The position numbers were made by a program, and so were the translations under genes. A stretch of 64,000 bases of DNA, taken from positions 58,456-122,455 of the forward strand of contig JACDEE010000009.1 in NCBI GenBank assembly GCA_013816585.1, written 5' to 3'. The notes beneath the pieces were generated by a model, which worked only from the letters and a program-made list of their open reading frames with translations, was not told where the DNA came from and searched no databases. Below are positions 45,836 through 54,858 of the stretch, piece after piece (positions within the stretch are counted from its first letter, which is position 1; each line of letters opens with the position of its first letter). The DNA is from Sphingosinicella sp. (GTDB lineage Bacteria; Pseudomonadota; Alphaproteobacteria; Sphingomonadales; Sphingomonadaceae).

Positions 45836-46273
45836 GTGAATGCAACCATAATACGCTTCGGGTACCCCGCGACCTTGATCGCCGATTATGAACATTGGGT
45901 GGTCCTGCTGCGCCCGTCCCAGCCGACCCTTGGCAGCCTGATCCTGGCGGCCAAAGGCGAGGCGGAGGCCTTTTCCGACCTGGCTCCATCGGCTTTTGCC
46001 GAGCTGGGCCTTGTCATCCGGGATATCGAGACGGCACTCGCTTTGGCGGTGGCCTATGAAAAGATCAATTATCTGATGCTGATGATGGTCGACCCAAACG
46101 TCCATTTCCACGTCATCCCGCGCTATGACGGGGATCGGGAGGCTGAGGGCCTTTCCGTGCGCGACGCGGGCTGGCCGAAGGCGCCGGCTTTAGTTGAGGC
46201 TGCGGAATTGAACGAGCATCAGATTGCCGCCCTTACCGGCTGGATCAGGAAGCTTTGGCCCAGCTCGCGGTGA
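45836..46273 (+). CDS. HIT-family protein
   Basis: A 145-residue protein with a HIT-like core: VDPNVHFHVIPRY carries the HxHxx block, although the third usual His is replaced by Pro, so a phosphorylase or altered hydrolase activity on nucleotides or sugar nucleotides is possible. The start is GTG 45836, seven bases after the preceding stop, giving tight operon spacing with the CDP-alcohol enzyme. The end overlaps the convergent nucleotidyltransferase by 29 bases. Confidence 0.8.
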   Translation: MNATIIRFGYPATLIADYEHWVVLLRPSQPTLGSLILAAKGEAEAFSDLAPSAFAELGLVIRDIETALALAVAYEKINYLMLMMVDPNVHFHVIPRYDGDREAEGLSVRDAGWPKAPALVEAAELNEHQIAALTGWIRKLWPSSR

Positions 46274-46979
46274 TCGCCTGCGCTTTTTCGAGATCCTCGG
46301 GGAAATCGACTTCCTGCCATTCCTCGCCCTTGATCGATACCGTCTGGACATCGACCTTGGCGGCAATCGCGTCGATCGCGCGCAGATACCAGCGGCGCGT
46401 ACCTTCTGACGTCCGCATCATCCGTTCCACCTGTTCGATGAACAGCGGGCCACCCTCGCCCCTGAAGGCGAGCAAGCCGATCGATTCGGCATTATATTGG
46501 CCAGCCTCAAGCGCTTTGCCGATGCGGCGAAGGCGCGTTCCCTCTCGAAGCACCTTCATGTCGTCGGAATCATAATCCTCTTTCTCGTCGACAGTAACAG
46601 TGATCGGCGCCTCCGGCCCATCCAGTACCCGGCGAAGCAGCGAATCCGAAATGAGGGTGTCGCCGTTCAAAAGCAGGGTGTCGCCTTCGAATTCCTGGCG
46701 CGCGAGCCATACCGACCCCAGATTGTCGGCCACGTGGAAGAAGGGATTGAAGAGGGTACGGACACCCTGGCGCGCCCCGATCACCTGTTCGACCATGTCC
46801 TCGCGAAACCCAGTGACCACCGCCACGTCGGCGATGCCGGCGCTCTGCAAGGCGTCAAGTTGCCATTCCAGCAATGACTTTCCGGAAAATTCGATCAGGC
46901 ATTTGGGGCGGTCATTGGTCAGCGGGTGCAGCCGCGAACCCTTACCGGCGCTTAGAAGTATGGCTTTTTCAATCGGCAT
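46245..46979 (-). CDS. Nucleotidyltransferase (sugar- or inositol-phosphate nucleotidyltransferase-like)
   Basis: Activates a sugar-, polyol- or choline-like phosphate with a nucleoside triphosphate. The 244-residue protein carries the signature LLSAGKGSRLHPLTNDRPKCLIEF at residues 8-31 and the metal-binding LLLNGDTLIS, then QYNAESIGLLAF and EEWQEVDFPEDLEKA. Such single-domain enzymes often supply CDP-alcohol-type donors; its position beside a CDP-alcohol phosphotransferase supports a CTP-using role. ATG 46979 is preferred over the longer open frame upstream. Confidence 0.85.
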   Translation of the reverse strand: MPIEKAILLSAGKGSRLHPLTNDRPKCLIEFSGKSLLEWQLDALQSAGIADVAVVTGFREDMVEQVIGARQGVRTLFNPFFHVADNLGSVWLARQEFEGDTLLLNGDTLISDSLLRRVLDGPEAPITVTVDEKEDYDSDDMKVLREGTRLRRIGKALEAGQYNAESIGLLAFRGEGGPLFIEQVERMMRTSEGTRRWYLRAIDAIAAKVDVQTVSIKGEEWQEVDFPEDLEKAQAITASWAKAS

Positions 46980-47050
46980 AAGGCAGCGCCCGTGCTTAAA
47001 GGAACTAAAGGCGCCGCGTCGAAGGCGCCGAACTTGGGGGACCGGTACGG

Positions 47051-47842
47051 GTGAATTCGGGCGACAATTGGACGGCGGTCCTGCTTGCGGGGCAACGTCC
47101 CGGCGAAAATGTGTTCGCAAATAGCCATGGTGTGCCGGCCAAGGCGCTCATACCAGTAGGTGGCGAACCGATGCTGGGCCGCGTGGCCCGGACCTTGTTG
47201 GCCTGCCCTTCGGTGAAGCGGATATTGGTGTTGGCGCAGGACCCCGCGTCTTTGCTTGGCGGAAGTCTCGCCTGGATGGCTGAAGAGGCGCGCATCGACA
47301 CGGCCGAGGCGGGGGACGGAATTTCGACCAGCATCAGGAAGGTCGCCGGAAGCGAAACCGCCCGGTGGCCGGTGCTGGTGGTGACCGCCGACCATGCGCT
47401 TTTGACCCCCGATATGGTCGAGCTCTTCCTGGCGGGGTCAGCGGGCGCGGACGCTTCGTTTGCGACTGTGGAGCGTAAGGTGGTGGAGGCCGCCTATCCG
47501 GAAACGAAGCGGACCTGGATAAAGTTTAGCGACGGTCATTATACCGGTGCCAATCTGTTCGCGCTGACGACGCCCGAGGCGCGCAAGGGCCTGGATATCT
47601 GGGCCAATGTCGAACAGGACCGCAAGAAATCGCTCAAATTACTGATGTTTTTCGGCCCGCTACTGGCGCTCCGCGCGCTGACACGGACCATTTCGCTTGG
47701 CGGGGCCGTCAACATGATCGGCAAAAAAGCGGGATTCACGATCCGGCCGGTGAAGCTGCCGATCGCCGAGGCCGCAATCGACGTCGATAAGCCGGCGGAC
47801 CTTGAATTGGTCGAGGAAATCCTCAGCCGGCGCCAGGCATAG
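47051..47842 (+). CDS. MobA-like NTP transferase domain protein
   Basis: A 263-residue nucleotidyltransferase-fold protein. The start TAVLLAGQRPGEN..VPAKALIPVGGEPMLGR contains a modified GxG and Lys of the family; TADHALLTPDM has the metal-binding Asp. The C-terminal part has a hydrophobic patch (FFGPLLALRAL) and ends DVDKPADLELVEEILSRR. The substrate is unknown. It is divergent from the other nucleotidyltransferase gene with a 71-base gap. Starts at GTG 47051. Confidence 0.82.
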   Translation: MNSGDNWTAVLLAGQRPGENVFANSHGVPAKALIPVGGEPMLGRVARTLLACPSVKRILVLAQDPASLLGGSLAWMAEEARIDTAEAGDGISTSIRKVAGSETARWPVLVVTADHALLTPDMVELFLAGSAGADASFATVERKVVEAAYPETKRTWIKFSDGHYTGANLFALTTPEARKGLDIWANVEQDRKKSLKLLMFFGPLLALRALTRTISLGGAVNMIGKKAGFTIRPVKLPIAEAAIDVDKPADLELVEEILSRRQA

Positions 47843-47877
47843 CCTCGTCTCGTAAAGCGGACTTGCCGCCTTTCCGA

Positions 47878-50800
47878 TCAGGCCAGATATTCCAGTTGCT
47901 GCAACGGGGTAAGGTGCGAGGCAAATCCGAGGTTGGAGATAACTCCGGTGGAGATGAATCCCGCCAGGCCGTTATTGGTAATTCCAAGGAAGGTCGCGGA
48001 TCCACCATCGCTGAACAGCAATTGCAGGTCCAAATGGCCATCCCGATTCTCATCGCGGATACGAAAGCTGCGAACGCTGATCCCGTCCAGGAAGATGCTA
48101 TCCACGCCGAATTCGAAATCCGCGACAATGTCGTTGCCACTGTAACGGTCGAATATGAAAGTGTCGCGGCCCTGCCCGCCAATCAGCAAATCGTTGCCTC
48201 GCTCACCATAGAGGTAGTCGTTGCCGCTGCCGCCATCCAGACGGTCATTGCCCTGTCCGCCCGAAAGAATGTCGTGACCGCCCCCTCCGTACAGCAGATC
48301 ATGGCCGTTCAAGCCGAAAAGGCTGTCCTCGCCAGCGCCGCCGACCAAGTGATCCACGCGGTTGGTGCCGAACAGGATCAATCCGTCATCCGTGCCAGTG
48401 ACACTGATCTCGACCGTTGCAGTGCTGGTTGCGCCATATTGGTCGGATATGGTGTAAGTGAACCGATCGATTATGGTTTCGCCCGAACCCATCGTGTCGA
48501 ACTGATCGTGATCCGCGACATAGCGGAGTGTCTGCGTCGCCGGATCGAAGATCAGGCTGCCCAGGGTGCCGGTCGTGTTGATCGAGGTGATCGTGAACCT
48601 GGCGCCGATGCTCGGGTCGCGGTCGTTCGAAAGCAGGCTATTCCACAGATTCGCGCTCGTCGCATCTTCCGCGACGACCGCGAAATCGCCCTCGGCGATC
48701 GGCGCACGATTGGGGATCAGCAGGGAAGCCAGCTGGGGATCATGGTCGGTGCCGCGGAACCTGCTGCTGGGCTGATCGGCGTTTAGATGGACCGCATCGT
48801 AGATCGCGCCATTGCGAAGCCCGCCTGTAACCAGGATATGGTCGATCAACTGGTAATTGCCGTCGAACAGGTAGGAATAACGCTCTTCGTCCGGCAAAGT
48901 GAGGCTGAGATCGCTCAGCACATCGCCCGCGGTCAGAGCGCGGATGCCGTTTTCGAACAGAAAGCCGTTGAAATCACCCAGAACCGCGATGTTGAGCGCG
49001 GGGTTTGCGGCGAGCAGGCCGTCCACATGATCGCGCAGCGCCTCGGCTTGCGCCGTGCGGGATGCATCCCCCGCGTCGAACGGCGGCTGGTTGGCGCCCA
49101 TCAACGGATCGCTTCCGATGCGCGACGTTGAATGGACGCTGATCGCAACGATCATCTCGCCGTTAAAGGTGAAATTGGCGACCAGCGGCTGGCGGCTACC
49201 ATTATAGGCCACATCCTGAACGAGGACTGCGCTTCCGGCGACATAAGAAACGCGGCCGGCATTGTAGAGGAAGCCATTGCGGATATTTCCGCCGGGCTCG
49301 CCGCCGGTCGAATTGGGACTGCTCGGAGCCACTTCCACATAGAGATAACGCGGGCCTCCGGCCGCCACGATCGCGTCGATCAGCCGCTGGGCCGAGGCCA
49401 TGCCGGAAAGATCGCTCCCATTGCCGGCGCCGTCCGCATCCTGAATTTCCTGGACGGCGATGATGTCGGGCGCGCGCAGGCTGTAGACGACATTGGTCGC
49501 CAGCATGTCGATCTTTGCCTGGCCATCGACCGCCGACAGGTTTTCCAGATTGTAAGTAGCGATGGTCAGCCTGTCTGCAGTGCCGACCAGGTTGGTGGTT
49601 TCGCGCACAGGCGCAGGCGCCTCTCTCGTTACGGTCACCGCCTGCGTCACCAGCAATTCGTAGCCGCCAAAACTGTAGGACAGGATTCCCGTCACGTCGT
49701 TCAGCACGTCGCCCTGGCTGAAATCTGGATGATAGCCCGCAAAGATGCCGCTATCGTCGTCGAGCTGAATCCGCTCTGGATTGAAATCGCCTTCCGAAAT
49801 GGTCATGCCGCCACGGCTGTTGAGGCCCGTCGCATGAGCGCCGCCGGAGGCCACCACATAGGTCTCTCCGTTGGCATTGGTATGAGCCACCACCAGAGGC
49901 GCATCGACGGTGACGAGCATTCCTTCCAGCGATTCGTAGAAGTCGATCGCGTCGGATCCGGGATCGTAGGTGGTCATTCCATCGTCATCGATCACTTCCG
50001 ACGGCGGATTGCGGCCGCCCGTGCCGATTAGGACGGCGGTCGGAAGGGCATTTCCGGTAGAAAGAATTGTGACCGAGGGCGATGAAATCTGCGTCGTGGT
50101 GAGGTTGGTCGGAGTGTTCCCGGGCAGGAATTCGGAAACGACCCCGCGAACCCGCGCGGAATCGCCCACTGCCACGCCGGGCGCGGTTCCAGTGAAGACG
50201 AAGATGGCGTCGGATGTCTCCATGACCCCGTCACCGGTCGAATCCTGAAGGTAGAAACCATTGGTGTCGACTGCAGTCACGATGCCGTCGGTGATTATCG
50301 TTTGCCCTTCGAAGGCCGAACGGTGCGCATTTCCCTGGATGTCGTATATTTCGAGTGCGATCGGATCGTCGTTGAGGATGGTTCCCACCGCCCGGCCATC
50401 GACAATCTGGATCGGCCCCGAAGGGTTGCCGAGCGAAAGGAGCAGAGTCTCATTCGGCTCGGGCGAGAGGTCGCCATTGATCAGCACGCTGATGGTGCGG
50501 CTCGCCTGGCCGGGTCCGAAGGTCACAATTCCGTTCAAAATGGCGCCCGCGGCGAGGTCGCCGCCGTTCGCGGTCCCGAGGCCCACGGAATAATCGGCGC
50601 TCGCCGTGCCACCAAGACCGCCCGCGCGGCGAACGGTGAATGTAAGCATGCGGCTGCCATTATCGCCCTCGGCGATGCTGGCATCGCCAACGCTGACAAG
50701 GCCGATGCCGTCGGCAGCGATGAATTGCTGATCGCCGTTCACGCTGCCGAAGCTGTTGGCGGAAGCGTCTGCCCAGGTGAAATCCTCGTAGGAAGCGCCG

Positions 50801-52206
50801 GTGCCGGTAAGCTGAAGCGAGAATCCGTCGGTGACCCCGTTTTCCTCGACGCCAATATCCTGGCTCAGCATGCCCGCTGCGGGGCCGGCGGTGGCGACGA
50901 AGGCGCCTTCATAGGACAGGAACTGAACCACATTCCCTGCCGCGTCGACCAAAGCCACCCCGTCAGGGGAGCCGTTCTGCAGCCCCGAGGCGGCAAAACT
51001 CAAAGCGCCATAGCCATTTTCCTGATTGGGGATCACTCCGCTCAGCGGAATTACCCGGTCCACGACGCCGCCATTGCCGTTGTAGAGAATTAGGTTCCAT
51101 CCGACGAGATTGGTTCCGGCCGCGCCGGCTATTTCGATCGCTTCCCCCGCATCCGCCCCGGCATCGTCATAATGAATTTCGTTGATGAAGGCGGCGCGGC
51201 TGGTGGGGGCCGCGTCGTCATTCTCGATCGTTCCGGCTCCGATACCATCGACGATCAGCGCGCCGCCGGTCGGTGCTGAAAGCGCAATGGTAAAGCCTTC
51301 ATTGCCCTCGAAATCCGTGTCGCCCCTTATTTGCACCTGGATACTGGCCGACATCTGGCCGTCTGTGAACGAAACAGTTCCGTTGAAGATGGTCCCTGGC
51401 GCGAAATCCCCGGCGTTCGCGCCGCCCAAATTTACGACGTAGCTGGCGGAAACCGGGCCGGCGCTGCCACCCTCGCGGGTCACGGTGAAACTGATAATGG
51501 TCAGGCCGTCATTGCCTTCCGCGACCGCGGCGTCGCCGATGGAGAGCACGCCCGCGCTTTCAACCTCGAGTTCCTCGCTGGTGACCTTGATATCGTCGAC
51601 GCCAACCCACTCGTCATTCCCGCCGGCATTGGTGGTTATGATCCGGACTTGCAGCGTCGCCGCATTATTCGCCTCAGGCGGAAGCAAAGCGGAAACCGCA
51701 GTCACTCCACCCGCAAGGCTCGGGCCCTGGGTCGCGTCCGCGACATAGCCGGCGGAAACGTTGATCCAGGGTCCATCCGGGCTGGTACGAAACTGGAGCG
51801 CGACCTGCTGCACCGCATTGTCGATCGATCCATCGAGGTCACGGAGATTGTAGCTGATGCTGATATTTTCGCGGTTCGAAGCGTCCAGGTGCAGGACGAT
51901 ATAGGGCGCGTCCGCCGTGCCCGATCCGTTCAACGCGATGGTTGGGTTGGCGAGATGAAATTCCGCGACTCCGCCTGAATTTTGGGTGTTGGGCGTCGTC
52001 TGGTTGGCGATCACATCGACACTGGTGGCGACCGCGCCGAGCAGCGTTCGCGGATCGACTCCGGTCGGGGAAGCCGAAGTATAATCGCCCAGATAACCAA
52101 TGATGCTGGGAACCAGGGACCAGTCGTCATTGACCAAGATCAGGTTCGTATCCGACCAATTCTGCAGGAAATCGCCCGAAGCGAGCGAGAAATAGGCGTC
52201 CGACAT
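47878..52206 (-). CDS. Very large secreted nuclease: Calx-beta, lamin-tail, ExeM-like nuclease and RTX repeats
   Basis: 1442 residues. Order: N-terminal unassigned domain (1-215), Calx-beta (about 220-330), lamin-tail-like domain (335-495), second Calx-beta (502-612), an OB-like domain as in ExeM/YhcR nucleases (615-865), an endonuclease/exonuclease/phosphatase domain (880-1158: IATYNLEN, AVQEIQD, VLGDFNG, IDHILV, TDHDP), a cadherin/Ig-like domain (1168-1270), and glycine/Asp RTX repeats (GGAGEDSLFG... near 1285-1352). There is no N-terminal signal, and the C-terminal RTX region implies type I secretion in a calcium-dependent fold. It likely degrades extracellular DNA for phosphate or biofilm remodelling. 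ATG 52206 is favoured by AAGGGG six bases upstream; ATG 52209 is possible. Confidence 0.93.
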   Translation of the reverse strand: MSDAYFSLASGDFLQNWSDTNLILVNDDWSLVPSIIGYLGDYTSASPTGVDPRTLLGAVATSVDVIANQTTPNTQNSGGVAEFHLANPTIALNGSGTADAPYIVLHLDASNRENISISYNLRDLDGSIDNAVQQVALQFRTSPDGPWINVSAGYVADATQGPSLAGGVTAVSALLPPEANNAATLQVRIITTNAGGNDEWVGVDDIKVTSEELEVESAGVLSIGDAAVAEGNDGLTIISFTVTREGGSAGPVSASYVVNLGGANAGDFAPGTIFNGTVSFTDGQMSASIQVQIRGDTDFEGNEGFTIALSAPTGGALIVDGIGAGTIENDDAAPTSRAAFINEIHYDDAGADAGEAIEIAGAAGTNLVGWNLILYNGNGGVVDRVIPLSGVIPNQENGYGALSFAASGLQNGSPDGVALVDAAGNVVQFLSYEGAFVATAGPAAGMLSQDIGVEENGVTDGFSLQLTGTGASYEDFTWADASANSFGSVNGDQQFIAADGIGLVSVGDASIAEGDNGSRMLTFTVRRAGGLGGTASADYSVGLGTANGGDLAAGAILNGIVTFGPGQASRTISVLINGDLSPEPNETLLLSLGNPSGPIQIVDGRAVGTILNDDPIALEIYDIQGNAHRSAFEGQTIITDGIVTAVDTNGFYLQDSTGDGVMETSDAIFVFTGTAPGVAVGDSARVRGVVSEFLPGNTPTNLTTTQISSPSVTILSTGNALPTAVLIGTGGRNPPSEVIDDDGMTTYDPGSDAIDFYESLEGMLVTVDAPLVVAHTNANGETYVVASGGAHATGLNSRGGMTISEGDFNPERIQLDDDSGIFAGYHPDFSQGDVLNDVTGILSYSFGGYELLVTQAVTVTREAPAPVRETTNLVGTADRLTIATYNLENLSAVDGQAKIDMLATNVVYSLRAPDIIAVQEIQDADGAGNGSDLSGMASAQRLIDAIVAAGGPRYLYVEVAPSSPNSTGGEPGGNIRNGFLYNAGRVSYVAGSAVLVQDVAYNGSRQPLVANFTFNGEMIVAISVHSTSRIGSDPLMGANQPPFDAGDASRTAQAEALRDHVDGLLAANPALNIAVLGDFNGFLFENGIRALTAGDVLSDLSLTLPDEERYSYLFDGNYQLIDHILVTGGLRNGAIYDAVHLNADQPSSRFRGTDHDPQLASLLIPNRAPIAEGDFAVVAEDATSANLWNSLLSNDRDPSIGARFTITSINTTGTLGSLIFDPATQTLRYVADHDQFDTMGSGETIIDRFTYTISDQYGATSTATVEISVTGTDDGLILFGTNRVDHLVGGAGEDSLFGLNGHDLLYGGGGHDILSGGQGNDRLDGGSGNDYLYGERGNDLLIGGQGRDTFIFDRYSGNDIVADFEFGVDSIFLDGISVRSFRIRDENRDGHLDLQLLFSDGGSATFLGITNNGLAGFISTGVISNLGFASHLTPLQQLEYLA

Positions 52207-52600
52207 CATGATCCCCTTGAGATCCGTACGACATGATCGCGTGGCGACCATCCTGTCGTTCGGCAGCTGATTCGCCCGTGGGCGTCATCGGCCAGGAGAG
52301 TGGCACGACTAGCCCCGAACTGCAATCGTAAGCCGGAAATATCTGTTTCAATTTGAAACACCTAGGTTCAGATTAAAGCGGCCTGCGGTCTAGGCAAAAT
52401 GACTGGCACAGCTATTTGTGAAAGATGGAACTGTGGCAAAGGCCGGATATCCGCACCCATATCCGTCGCCCCGAAAGAGAAATTAACCTATTTGGCTATA
52501 TTATGATTTCAATATAACTATACTGGTTAGGCTATAGCCGAAATTAATTGTGGCTGCGCCTCTTGCTGCGTCGTTCTCACTTCTGCTCTAAGGTTGCGGG
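52207..52600. promoter_or_regulatory. Divergent promoter region between the RTX nuclease and the sensor kinase
   Basis: No gene is visible in this unusually AT-rich gap. It contains the palindrome GTTTCAA-T-TTGAAAC at 52345-52359, a self-complementary GGCTATAGCC near 52531-52540 and long A/T runs around 52490-52525 that can supply promoters for the kinase. The palindrome, 140 bases before the nuclease start, is a good candidate for a dimeric regulator's operator. Confidence 0.55.
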
Positions 52601-54685
52601 ATGTACCGGAACTGGGCCGACAACCTGAAGCGCTCCCATATTGCGCAAAATTGGCCCATCAGGGCCACAATCCTGTTCCTTGCCGCCATATTGGTGATTG
52701 GAGGCTGGGCCGGCGTGGCCCGCCAGGTTCGGCATGAAACGGACGCTGCCACGAACGCCGCGATACTCCTGGCCCAGAACCGGGCGGCATCGCTCGAACA
52801 ATATGTCGTGAGAACGCTGGAGTCCGCGGACCTCGTCACGTTGCACCTTGGCTATAAATATTTCATCCACCGCGACCTGCCTGCGGACGCGGCCAGCGGG
52901 GCCAGGCCGCTCCGCATCCGCGATCCGATCGTCGACCGGGAGTTGTTTTCCGGTGCCCATGTTGTCACCCCGAATGGCGACCTGGTGGCTACGACGCTTG
53001 ATCTTCCGGGTCGCACGAACGTTGCCGATCACCCGGTGTTCAAGTCACATTTGAGGTCGAATTCGGACAAGCTTGAAATCAGCCCGCCGCTTCCCTCGTC
53101 TTTCATCGCGGGAACGCATGTCCATGCGTCGCGCCGTATCAATGGCGCCGACGGTCGGACGCAAGGCCTGGTCGATCTTCAAATCAGCCCGCGTCAGCTG
53201 ATCAGTTTTCCCCAGAACATATTGTTCAAGCCGACCGATCTTGTCTCCGTGATCAACCTGGGCGGGATGACTTTGGCGCGGCGCGAAGGCAACCATGTGT
53301 CCTCCGGTCAGGACCTGCGTGGCCTTCTGGTCATGCAAATGCAGCTGAAAAATCCCAACGGAACTTATCTAGGGCCGAGTGCGATCGACGGCATCGAACG
53401 CTATTTCAGTCATCGGCGGCTTTCCAATCTGCCGATATTCGTCACCGCCGGCATCGCTCGCGACGAAGCGCTGGCGCCGGTCCGCGAACGCGCAAAGCTA
53501 TATTATGCGGCAATGGCCCTGTTGACGCTCGCCACCGTGGCCATTGCCCTCCTGGCTTTCGTCGCCCTTGGCGCCCGGCAACGGCGGGCCTCCGATCTCG
53601 CTGAATCAAACGAACGACTTGCCGAAGCGCAGCGGGTCGCAAAAATCGGCGACTGGGAATATGATGTAACTGCCGGCATCGTTCGCTGGTCGCGGCCATT
53701 GTGCGAAATGTATGGCCGAGATCCATCCTCCGACCGCGTTCCGATCGATGAATTTCGCGCCTATCTTTACGAAGACGACCAAGCTGTGGTCGATACCGCG
53801 CTGAGCCGGGCCTTCAGCACTGGGGAACCGCAATCCTACGAAATACGCGTCCGGCTCCCGGATGGGGCCATTTCCGACCGGCATGTCATAGCGGTGCCGG
53901 TACGCAGTCCGGATGGGCAGATCAGCCGTCTCTATGGCACCGACCAGGATGTCACCGACAACAAGCTTCTGAAGACGCTTGAATCTCAAGTCGCCCACCT
54001 CGGGCGTATCGACGCCATGAATATGATGGCATCCACGTTGGCCCACGAGCTTAACCAGCCACTGACGGCCGCCTCCAACTATCTTGCCGGGAGCGATCGC
54101 CTGATGAATGCGGCCAGGCCGGATCATTCCAGACTGAAACAGGCGATTCAGTCGGCGAGGGGGCAAATCCTTTCCGCGGGAGACATCATCAAGCGGGTCC
54201 GTGAAATGGTGAGCGAACAGCCGAGCGTTCGTGCCTCCACCTCCCTCCCGGAGGTTATCGGGAACGCTATTTCACTGCTGGTCGCCGCAGGCTCCTGCCC
54301 CCGTAATCGGATTCGGGTGCAGCTGGATCCCCAGGGCGAGTATGTTTGGGCAGACCCGGTGCAGGTCCAGCAGGTGCTGGTCAATCTGCTGCGCAACGCT
54401 TGCGAAGCGGCGCCTGGCGACGGAGCGCAAGTGACCATCGAGACCCGGTCGCGGGAAGGCTTCATCATTGTCGAGGTGGCTGATAACGGCCCAGGCTTCT
54501 CACGACCGGAAAGCGAAATATTCTCTCCGTTCGCAAGCAAGAAACCGCAAGGTATGGGGCTTGGCCTTTCGATCTCGCGTACCATCGTCGAATATCATGG
54601 CGGCCGAATCTGGATCGAAAAGAGCGACGAATCGGGGACAATCATCTGTTTCAACCTGCCGAGGCCGCCCGGAGGATCGGAATAA
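52601..54685 (+). CDS. Membrane PAS sensor histidine kinase
   Basis: A 694-residue two-component sensor. A first membrane helix (about 20-38), a ~260-residue periplasmic Cache-like sensing domain and a second helix (about 303-325) precede a PAS domain (345-455), the HisKA dimerisation domain with the phospho-acceptor His near 481 (STLAHELNQPL) and a HATPase domain (NLLRNACEAAP, DNGPGFS, GMGLGLSIS). No response regulator lies next to it. The structure resembles DctB/FixL-type kinases. It faces away from the nuclease gene and shares its AT-rich region. Confidence 0.93.
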   Translation: MYRNWADNLKRSHIAQNWPIRATILFLAAILVIGGWAGVARQVRHETDAATNAAILLAQNRAASLEQYVVRTLESADLVTLHLGYKYFIHRDLPADAASGARPLRIRDPIVDRELFSGAHVVTPNGDLVATTLDLPGRTNVADHPVFKSHLRSNSDKLEISPPLPSSFIAGTHVHASRRINGADGRTQGLVDLQISPRQLISFPQNILFKPTDLVSVINLGGMTLARREGNHVSSGQDLRGLLVMQMQLKNPNGTYLGPSAIDGIERYFSHRRLSNLPIFVTAGIARDEALAPVRERAKLYYAAMALLTLATVAIALLAFVALGARQRRASDLAESNERLAEAQRVAKIGDWEYDVTAGIVRWSRPLCEMYGRDPSSDRVPIDEFRAYLYEDDQAVVDTALSRAFSTGEPQSYEIRVRLPDGAISDRHVIAVPVRSPDGQISRLYGTDQDVTDNKLLKTLESQVAHLGRIDAMNMMASTLAHELNQPLTAASNYLAGSDRLMNAARPDHSRLKQAIQSARGQILSAGDIIKRVREMVSEQPSVRASTSLPEVIGNAISLLVAAGSCPRNRIRVQLDPQGEYVWADPVQVQQVLVNLLRNACEAAPGDGAQVTIETRSREGFIIVEVADNGPGFSRPESEIFSPFASKKPQGMGLGLSISRTIVEYHGGRIWIEKSDESGTIICFNLPRPPGGSE

Positions 54686-54781
54686 ACGCGCCGATAAATT
54701 TCCGGCGAAAAAATAAAGTAATTCAACTTCAACGTCATGTGACCGCTTGGTAACAATTTCCGTCCCTATGGCTCTGGACTT

Positions 54782-54798
54782 GGCCTGAGGGCCTTTTT
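54782..54798 (+). terminator. Weak terminator-like hairpin before the efflux operon
   Basis: GGCC-TGAG-GGCC is followed by TTTTT. The stem is only four pairs. It lies between the kinase and the efflux operon and may separate their transcripts. Confidence 0.35.
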
Positions 54799-54858
54799 AT
54801 TGGCGCGTCGTTGATGTTGGGCGTTTGCGGCCCGCGCCCTTCGAAAACGGATGTTTGT

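Noticed and set aside
47878..49131. Plus-strand frames opposite the RTX nuclease
   Set aside because: They are shadows of repetitive Gly/Asp-rich sequence on the other strand and show no family features.
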